Shown one piece after another: positions 57,901 to 64,000 of a DNA stretch of 64,000 nucleotides (the stretch's first letter is position 1; the number at the start of each line of letters is the position of its first letter). Made by a program: the position numbers and the translations under genes. The notes beneath the pieces were generated by a model. It was not told the origin of the DNA. It was given only the letters and a program-made list of their open reading frames with translations, and did no database searches. The stretch is from NCBI GenBank assembly GCA_014529385.2, contig CM043966.1:106653587-106717586 (forward strand), given 5' to 3'. Source of the DNA: Adiantum capillus-veneris (taxonomy: Eukaryota; Streptophyta; Polypodiopsida; Polypodiales; Pteridaceae).

Positions 57901-60233
57901 TCATGCCTCCTTGTTGGGAGTACACATTCTTTGTTAGCTCTAGTGTTAGAAGGGAAACAATTGGTGCTGTGTTGCTACAACAAGATCCCCACAGTACAAG
58001 GATGCGACCCACCTACTTTGCTAGTAGGGTCATGAATGCTTTGGAGAGAGACTACACAGAAGCAGACCTCATGATGCTTTCTCTCATGTTTGTGGTGAGA
58101 AAGTTTAGATCCTACCTGCTACCAAAACCTTTTGTAATTCTCACTGCAGAAAATTTGTTCCCTTGGGTGTCATCTCAAATGAATCTTAGTACTAGGATCT
58201 CAAAGTGGATTATGGAGTTGCAAGAGTTCCAATACTCTTTCAAGGTAGAAGATAGTGTGCATGCACAATTGGCAAGGATTCTCACTTATAGGATACATGA
58301 GAAGGAAATTAAGGTGCCTCAAGTAAAGACCCTACCATTGCCACCACCAAAAAGTATTCCCAATGCTTTTACCTTGTTCTTTGATGGAGCTTTTCGACGA
58401 GCCACAGGGAAAGCAGGGGGAGGGCTAGTGTTGCTCAACCCAAGTGGAGAGGTGGTCATGAAAGAGAATGTCAATCTACCAGGTTCAACTAGCAACAATG
58501 AAGCAGAATACGACACACTACTTCATGGTTTGAAGATGTGCATTGGCCAAGGGATAAAACGTCTCATGGTAAAGGGAGATGCACTTCTCATTGTTAAACA
58601 GATTTTAGGCATTTGGGCATGCAAGAATGAAAGCTTAAGGACAAAAGTTCATGCCATTTGTAGGATGTTTAATCAGTTTGAAGAAGTGCAACTATATCAT
58701 ATTCCGAGGAAACAAAATGAAGATGCCGATTTACTTGCACAACAAGCAGTTACATGTGTTGAGAGAGAAGTGCAGGTCATCATGGTGGCAGCAACTATCA
58801 AGCAATCGAGATACCAGGGATTGGAGTCATTGGCTCCCATTATTGGCTACATTTTGGAGGGTGAGTTTTCACAAGACTTCACGAACGCTCAGAAGAGGAG
58901 ACTCATGAAGAAGGCAAGTTTCTATCTCTTCCTAGAAGGCTCCCTCTATCAAAGAGGGAAGGATCAAGTGTGCAGAAGAGTACCAACTATCGAGGAAATT
59001 CCAGCCATTCTAAAAGGTTTGCATGAAGAGGCATGTGGTGGTCATTTTGCCCAAGAATCAACTGTGAAGAAGATTTTGCTTGCGGGGTATGTTTGGCCAA
59101 GCTTGCATGTGGATGTTCAACATTGGTGTAAAAGCTGTCACAATTGTCAGATAAATGGAAATAGAAGGTTGGTGCATGGCCCGAGGCAAATAGTTCTTGC
59201 AAATGGACCCTTTGAAAAGTGGGGCATTGATGCTATGGGTCCTCTGCCTAGGACAAAAAATGGTAAACTCTACATTCTAGTGGCTGTAGACTATATGACT
59301 AGGTGGGTGGAAGCTCAAAGTGTGGCAAGAGTGAATGAGAGGACAGTTAGCAAGTTTGTGTACAATCACATTTGTTGCAGATTTGGCACACCTTTGGAGA
59401 TTGTTTCTGATAATGGTCCAGGGTTTAGGAAGGGCTTGCTCACAGAATTTTGTGAAGAGCTTCACATTCTACATCGTCATAGCACACCATACTACCCACA
59501 GTCAAATGGTTTGGTGGAGAAGGCTAATGGTGTCATTGCAGGAATCATTAGAAAGATGGTGCAAAACAAGACAAAATTATGGGATGACTTCTTGGATGGT
59601 GCCTTGTGGGCATATCGAACCACATATAGGGAAGCCACAGAGTTCACACCATTTCACTTGGTCTATGGTCAAGAGGCTTTGCAGCCTATCGAGCTCAACA
59701 TTCCAACAATGCGACTTCATGGCAAAGGAGCACAAGATGATCAAGAGGTATGGATGGATCGACTTCTTACGTTAGTGGAGCTTGAGTGGAAAAGAGAAGC
59801 AGCATATGAGTGCTACAAGAGGAAAGCCACACAACCGAAAGAAACGCACAACAAGAAACTGAAGGACAAAGGCATCAAGGAAGGAGAGCTTGTGCTAAGG
59901 TATGACAATCGTTTCGATGCCAAGTTTGAAACTAGATGGCAAGGGCCATACATAGTCAAGAAGGCTTTCAATTCTAGTTACTATCAGCTTATGAACTTGA
60001 ATGGTAAAGAGCACTCCAGGAAGGTAAATGGGTATCGCTTGAAGCCCTATTTGAGTCGCCTTCTACCAAAGGATCTACCAAAGATCTGTCCAAAGGCCAC
60101 TGTCTCATGTAAGTATTGTTACATGAAGCATAAGTGTAACTCCAGCCAAAATTCTGAGGGGCCAAACAATGAAGATCTCGTCAAGGACTCTGAAGCACTC
60201 TCTTTGGAAAAGATGCTCTATGATGGTACATGA
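54966..60233 (+). CDS. Intact gag-pol polyprotein of gypsy element T (Tat-type)
   Basis: 1,755 codons from the first ATG (MESQLQMSGYPLFFGEPGED); the frame upstream of this has no ATG. Approximate residues: capsid 1-170; zinc knuckle CWNCGESGHGMYNC 247-260; protease with DGGAQIC near 457 and ILGRPWLM near 525; reverse transcriptase 725-930 with KWRVCVDYRPLNEATKRDHF, PFGLTNAPATFQ and catalytic FIDDFCIYSS near 845; first RNase H 955-1090; second, plant-type RNase H 1133-1255 (LFFDGAF, NNEAEYDTLLHGL, EDADLLAQQAV); integrase zinc finger 1352-1395 (CGGHF ... CKSCHNC); integrase core with WGIDAMGPLP, SDNGPGF and LVEKANG, with D and E 36 residues apart (DD35E); GPY-type motif WQGPYIV near 1657. Gag and pol are one frame with no stop or shift, and all catalytic motifs are present, so it could be functional. 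Confidence 0.95.
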   Translation: MESQLQMSGYPLFFGEPGEDAELFLANFKMSCRIKRIVTDQERVEMFEVVLRKDASTWFDSLPEEVKGNYTEVLNRFKKYFFDPQNTQKLWQDIVSHKQKDLDDYYLYKQEFLRLWALWIRNVANPGDGAEFLKKERFIAGLFPDLKVKVEAGAPATFDAAETRVAEKYRKLKCLRGEVPIEGLRPKGKSQASTSKELPEVTAEVIEKLNESLSSLSIHLAQAVGPKGQAKKSEERDPRPRRVLQCWNCGESGHGMYNCPWPRGEPGRPNLNYPVMNAGEGTSQQPRLIQRPNGARPPPQGVEGVPPLPDPNVHVVEVTNSREVDMEANGIKRGRGKGKEKEGVTSQSDHGREKKAKETKEVKRTRRRINLQDFPLGHGMAPYNLLEDMRGKGPDISWPQFLALCPQVRRDLTRAISTRRKVKESVPVVKISQAEMNEDITHVLDCYIKGRLVRKGLVDGGAQICIMTKGLMQRLGMHIHETPEIKFKMANNSKARCVVICKNVFVEAFGIKKAVDFYVMSTKGSGYPFILGRPWLMKMRALQDWESGKLICRNDNHKKVVFDMKEQRQEELHEESSQSETEEGWTDSTSEEESSGSITKEESSIEVMGVRFKPSNQETSCQGLEEVGPQENEGVQDKGMLEGMLSTTLTKDEREEFKCVLRKFPRLFAKDYTYVRGVDVVQHKIELKPEATPKAQKLRRLGVIKEQALLKEVRKLLAASFIYPVENSEWVSPVVVTPKKNGKWRVCVDYRPLNEATKRDHFPLPFQDEILNEVAGHEKYIMCDGYSGYFQIGIALEDQLKTTFITPWGCYAFRVMPFGLTNAPATFQRFMNMVFQAFFGKSIRVFIDDFCIYSSKSLHLQRIEEGLKNLYDMGGQLNPDKCHIGEDEVILLGHKVSYKGIEVDPSKAKARIELPSPKSLKEVISFIQKVKYMSRFIHLASELLHPLQKLTQQVEFAWSDELEEYFCNIKVILSELPTLMPPCWEYTFFVSSSVRRETIGAVLLQQDPHSTRMRPTYFASRVMNALERDYTEADLMMLSLMFVVRKFRSYLLPKPFVILTAENLFPWVSSQMNLSTRISKWIMELQEFQYSFKVEDSVHAQLARILTYRIHEKEIKVPQVKTLPLPPPKSIPNAFTLFFDGAFRRATGKAGGGLVLLNPSGEVVMKENVNLPGSTSNNEAEYDTLLHGLKMCIGQGIKRLMVKGDALLIVKQILGIWACKNESLRTKVHAICRMFNQFEEVQLYHIPRKQNEDADLLAQQAVTCVEREVQVIMVAATIKQSRYQGLESLAPIIGYILEGEFSQDFTNAQKRRLMKKASFYLFLEGSLYQRGKDQVCRRVPTIEEIPAILKGLHEEACGGHFAQESTVKKILLAGYVWPSLHVDVQHWCKSCHNCQINGNRRLVHGPRQIVLANGPFEKWGIDAMGPLPRTKNGKLYILVAVDYMTRWVEAQSVARVNERTVSKFVYNHICCRFGTPLEIVSDNGPGFRKGLLTEFCEELHILHRHSTPYYPQSNGLVEKANGVIAGIIRKMVQNKTKLWDDFLDGALWAYRTTYREATEFTPFHLVYGQEALQPIELNIPTMRLHGKGAQDDQEVWMDRLLTLVELEWKREAAYECYKRKATQPKETHNKKLKDKGIKEGELVLRYDNRFDAKFETRWQGPYIVKKAFNSSYYQLMNLNGKEHSRKVNGYRLKPYLSRLLPKDLPKICPKATVSCKYCYMKHKCNSSQNSEGPNNEDLVKDSEALSLEKMLYDGT

Positions 60234-60261
60234 ATATACCATCATCCTGGGGGAGGGATAA

Positions 60262-61832
60262 TGATAGCCGTTTTTCAGCTCTCCATAATTGCCATAGTAA
60301 GTTACTCCACCCTACCAAATTCACCCAAACGCTATGGCTATCCCTACCATTTCAGTGTACATAGGCGTGTGTGAGTTAGGGGGCTTTTCCCATATCTTCT
60401 TAAAAACCCTCAGCTAGCTAGTCACTGGGCTAGTTGAGCCAAAAAAAATAAAAAATAAAAAAAAATAAAAGTATATTATGGCCTCTTTGTGTGTAAATAT
60501 TTCATTGTATATATGGCCTAAATATAGGTATTTTTTATTATTATTTTGGTATTTTATTTAAATATTTCTACTTAGGTGTGTGTTTTATTAAACCTATGTA
60601 CACTTTCTTTCATCCTCTTACACCATAATTATATTTTTTGCCAATATGTACATACTCTAACCTCATATTTTTCCTTTATACAAATCACTCCCACATTTTC
60701 ACCCTCACCCTCGTGAAAACAAAAAATTGATTTCTACTCATTGGTTACGTTTATTATATTATTTACTTGCATATCTTTTCCTCTTTCACCCAAAATAATT
60801 CAAAGAGAGACCATATCATATGATTCCAATATCTTTCAATATCCATAACTCCTCCATATTTTTATTATTATTTTTACTCATTCTTCTAACACCATGTGCT
60901 CATTGAGCTAAAGTCCATGAATAGTCCATACACTAGTCCCACCATGAATATATTTCTTTATTCACCAATAATCCTCCTCCATGCATGTGTCAAGGGCAAC
61001 TTGGATGCTTTGTATTATGATATGACAAAGGAGGGGGCCACCGAAGACTTTTTGTGAAGAAAAAACAGGTCTTTTGGTGGGATTTTTAATATCCATCTCC
61101 ACTCCGAATTTAGAGCAGTGGTCAAAAGAGAAAATGTAGCCCACGCTTTGAATAATAACCTCAAATTTTTTCATGATTTTTGGAGTAGCCACCGGTGAGC
61201 TATGATTTTTTGAGTGGACCCCAATCTGCCCACTTTTCTCACAAGTAGCCCCTAGTCTTCTCTCACCTCTTTCCACACTTCTACACACACACACATTCCT
61301 CTCAATCCCTCACTCAAACCTGCACCTTCAATGGTTTCTCTCACCTTCTTCACCATTAACCTCCCCTCTTACTTCCATAGCTCTCATATGAGCTCTCCAT
61401 GTACATACACCATCTCTATGCCTCTCTCTACTATCTCCAAAGTACAATTCCATCTTACTCCTTATATATATACATAAATTTAGCATGTGTACCATGCTTA
61501 ACCTCTGCAAATCAAGAGATCTCATCAACAGAATTACCATGTTCATCACGATAATCAACCTTGGCGGCGGTGGCGTAAAGAAGAGAAGACGAAGAAGAAA
61601 ATAGATAGTCATTTTGAGAACCTACACAAGTAAGTCCAAAACTTCTTCAAGCTTCACCATCACAAGGATTTTCTCACTTCATTCAACCATCTTACTTCAA
61701 CCATCCACCTCATTCTACCCATTGTAAATGTAACATTAACTTTCTAGTGATTACTAACGACTAACATACTAACACAAAATAGCATTGACCTAACCATAAA
61801 AGACACCTTACCTCAAGACATGTGTATAGTAA

Positions 61833-61867
<35 letters not shown>

Positions 61868-62885
61868 TACTTACTTTCACCTTATCTACCATCAATAATG
61901 CTCTCTTTTGAGCCCACACCCATCACTCAAGCAGACAAAGAAGGCCCGCAATGTTTTGATATTCAAAAAAAATCATAATCCTGATTTGTTAGCTTGTAAA
62001 TTAGGATTTCCAATCATCTTTATGAGGGGTCTCCAACCTATAAATAGGCCCCTCTCCTTCTTGTAAAACAGCCTCCAACATCTCACATAGCACCCCAACA
62101 CTCTATGCGTGAGGAGAGACTTAGGTGTAGCAACCGCTTGTGAGCTTCACTCTTGGTGTGAGAGAAGCCTTCAAGCTACACATTGCAAGTGAGAGAGCGT
62201 GAGTTCCACAAATCTCAAAACCACTATTGTATATGCTTCTTCATCATCAATAAATTGAGGTTTGGTGCATCAAAGGCGTGATTCGACGTTCAAATCTTCG
62301 TCCTTCCATTTGTGCAATACGGTTTGGTGAATTCAAGGTGACTTGTGTATTTTGAGTTTTTATCGGTTGATCTTGATTTTAGAAAGTGTTTTAGTGTGTT
62401 TTTCATTGCCAATTTTTTGTCCATTGTAAGAGGGTATTGTGGTGAGAGGTCTCCCACACCCTAAGACAGTGTGTGTGTGTTTTGGCAATGTTTAGCAATC
62501 ACTAAGCATTGAGTGAGTTTTGTACAAGTTCTACGATAGCATCATAACCAACCATCTCCATTTGCAAGTCACAAATAAGGTATTACGCAAGATATTTTCC
62601 TCTCTCTCTTCCCTTTGCTCTAGCTCTCTCTGGTCCATTTCATGTGTGTCTTGGTGTGAGGTTGCTTGTGTGTGTTGTGTGGTGCATCTTCTTGGTTGTG
62701 CCAAAATCTCTCTTGCGTCCTAGTTCGCATACCATAACTAGGTGGTGCCCCTATCTTGTTTGGGTTTGGTTGTGGGTTTGTTGTTGTGTTGTGCTTGTGG
62801 TTTCCCCAGCCCCAATTGAGCAGCACGGGAGTCTTGAGGGGTGTTTAGAGGTCGCCTCTCTTGTTGCCCGCCCCGGACCGCCTCA
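60262..62885 (+). repeat. T LTR 3 (3')
   Basis: 2,624 bp. Relative to LTRs 1 and 2 it lacks 41 bp near 61030, between two copies of ACAAAGGAGGGG. It has a shorter CT run (about 61834-61865) and about ten single-base differences, all to the right of 60838. Ends CCTCA at 62885. Confidence 0.95.
62719..62751 (+). other. U5 hairpin plus TGGTGCCCC (LTR 3)
   Basis: Same stem and 3' motif as LTRs 1 and 2, although LTR 3 has changed at several nearby positions. Confidence 0.8.
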
Positions 62886-62889
62886 CTAC
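62886..62889 (+). repeat. Target-site duplication ctac, right of T
   Basis: Second copy of the 4-bp duplication; continues into the C2 reverse-transcriptase codons. Confidence 0.9.
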
Positions 62890-64000
62890 ATATATGGTAA
62901 TGACCACAATACCCACATCACTCTCATGTACATAGAGTGAATGATCATCATGAGCTCTCCTAAAACCAATACTGACAAGATACTTGGCAATCCTGTCATA
63001 CCATGCTCTAGAGCCCTGCTTCAAACCATACAAAGCTTTGAGAAGTCTGCATACATAATCTGGGTAACTTGGATCGACATAACCAGGTGGCTGATCCATA
63101 TACACTTCCTCTTGCAACTCACCATTCAAGAAGGCATTCTTTACATCCATTTAATGCATAATCCATCCTCTAGATGCAGCCACTGCTATGACAGCTCTCA
63201 CAGTCGTCATCTTTGCCACTGGAGCAAAGGTCTCCTCATAGTCTATGCCATACGTCTGAGCATAACCCTTTGCGACCAGCCTTGCCTTGTGATGCTCAAT
63301 GTTACCATCAGCCTTATGCTTGGTTTTATACACCCATTTATAGCCAATATCTTTCTTGCCACTTGGCAATGGCACCAACTCCCATGTGTCGTTTGCTTCC
63401 AATGCAGCCATCTCTTCATTCATTGCATCATCCCAATGCACATTTCCAACTGCATCCTCAAAACATGTGGGCTCCACATCCTGTATCACCTTAGCCATGT
63501 AGGCTTGGTGATGCACTAGATACCCATCATAAGTCAATTTCTGAACTGGATTTCTGACTCTATTAGATCTGCACGGTCCTGGGTCACTCCTTTGCCCTCT
63601 AGCATCTTCTTGTACTTTCCTTACACCAGGTGTCCTGACAGCCGGAATTCCAAATTCCTCATCACGAATTTGTTCAGAACCATCTGAATCCATGTCTACA
63701 TGTGAAAAACCTGATGATGCATCAGCCATAAAGGGAGGTTCATCAACCTTTTCCTTTCCTTTTCGTGATACATTCCCTGTACCTGTTGGTGGAGTAACCT
63801 GTGTACGTAGTCTACCATTCCATGGCTTCTCAACAGAGCCACGAGAAGAGGACTCTTGTGGTCCACTCAAAACCTGTGACTGTGGCCTCACATTTTGTAC
63901 AACCACATCATCTTTTACATCAGCCCCAATAGTGCCATGTGCATTACTGTACCAGCTGCTCATCTCATCAAAGACTACATCTCTGCTCACTCGTAATTCT
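62886..64000 (-). pseudogene. C2 integrase end and reverse transcriptase, first half
   Basis: Minus strand from 63990. The integrase C-terminal part has FDEMSSWY. A low-complexity linker follows. The reverse-transcriptase start is WDDAMNEEMAALEANDTWEL, GYKWVYKTKHKADGNIEHHK and ARLVAKGYAQTYGIDYEETF. A TAA at 63151-63153 stands where a Gln codon is expected between GWIMH and [10 protein letters not shown]. Then come [31 protein letters not shown] and ITIYV, the first half of the YVDD motif, where T interrupts. Except for that stop the frame is open. Confidence 0.95.

Larger units (their letters stand above)
43089..62885 (+). mobile_element. Tandem gypsy element T: LTR-internal-LTR-internal-LTR
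   Basis: Three LTRs (43089-45758, 51669-54351, 60262-62885) share two 5,910-bp internal regions in the same orientation. Only the outermost ends carry a target duplication (ctac). There is no duplication at the middle LTR, which passes directly from a polypurine tract into the LTR and from the LTR into a primer-binding site. So this is one insertion followed by duplication, not two insertions. The internal copies differ at about a dozen positions. Confidence 0.95.
41811..64000 (-). mobile_element. Ty1/copia element C2 (continues past the window)
   Basis: 3' LTR 41811-42132, polypurine tract, RNase H and reverse transcriptase at 42139-43084, then the tandem gypsy T (43089-62885), then the rest of reverse transcriptase and the integrase end at 62886-64000. 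Removing T leaves a copia pol frame with only two stop codons. The 5' LTR and gag lie to the right of the window. Inserted into G2. Confidence 0.9.

Noticed and set aside
62845-62885. C-terminal tail of a copia frame running into LTR3
   Set aside because: The extra residues after ITIYV are LTR3 sequence read by accident; the true continuation is at 43084.

Overview
The window looks like intergenic DNA from a large, repeat-rich land-plant genome. No intact host gene was recognised. Nearly everything is LTR retrotransposon, of two kinds: Ty3/gypsy elements of the type with two successive RNase H domains (the plant Tat lineage, by domain order), and Ty1/copia elements. There is also one DNA transposon carrying fragments of two plant genes: a ubiquitin-eS31 ribosomal fusion and a nepenthesin-like aspartic protease. 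I cannot name the species. No rRNA, CRISPR array or convincing tRNA gene was seen. Working names: G1-G4 are gypsy elements, T is the tandem gypsy element, C1 and C2 are copia elements, N1 is a non-autonomous gypsy relative, and M1 is the DNA transposon.

Layout. 1-1240: decayed gag of a G4 relative (-). 1241-3890: leader-like or unassigned DNA with an inverted-repeat cluster. 3890-7587: decayed gypsy G3 (-) with primer-binding site and part of its 5' LTR. 7588-11864: N1 (-), with two 1.1-kb LTRs and a gag-like frame but no polymerase. 12110-24752: copia C1 (-), interrupted twice. M1 (13090-17772) sits in its RNase H, and a solo gypsy LTR (21648-24371) sits in its 5' LTR. 25408-31613: 5' part of gypsy G4 (+) with LTR, primer-binding site, a leader holding four 30-bp palindromes, and a very long gag. 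It ends abruptly against 31614-36800, gypsy G1 (-). 36737-37822: one LTR-like stretch. 37822-41810: gypsy G2 (-). G2 is cut at 41811 by copia C2 (-, running past the window end). C2 is itself cut inside its reverse-transcriptase active site by T (43089-62885).

T is the centrepiece: LTR-internal-LTR-internal-LTR flanked by one 4-bp target duplication (ctac). The two internal regions are equally long (5,910 bp) and differ at about a dozen sites. The second carries an uninterrupted 1,755-codon gag-pol; the first has one stop in gag. The middle LTR matches the 3' LTR at its left end and the 5' LTR over the rest, as expected from unequal recombination between the LTRs of one element. The solo LTR in C1, from the same LTR family, shows the opposite outcome.

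The most promising undescribed feature is a pair of tandem short reading frames (about 70 codons each) between the primer-binding site and gag of T. They resemble each other, and a full-length homologue sits at the matching place in the divergent element G1. Other candidates are a U5 hairpin with compensatory base changes followed by a primer-site-like TGGTGCCCC, the palindrome array in the G4 leader, and the host-gene-carrying transposon M1.
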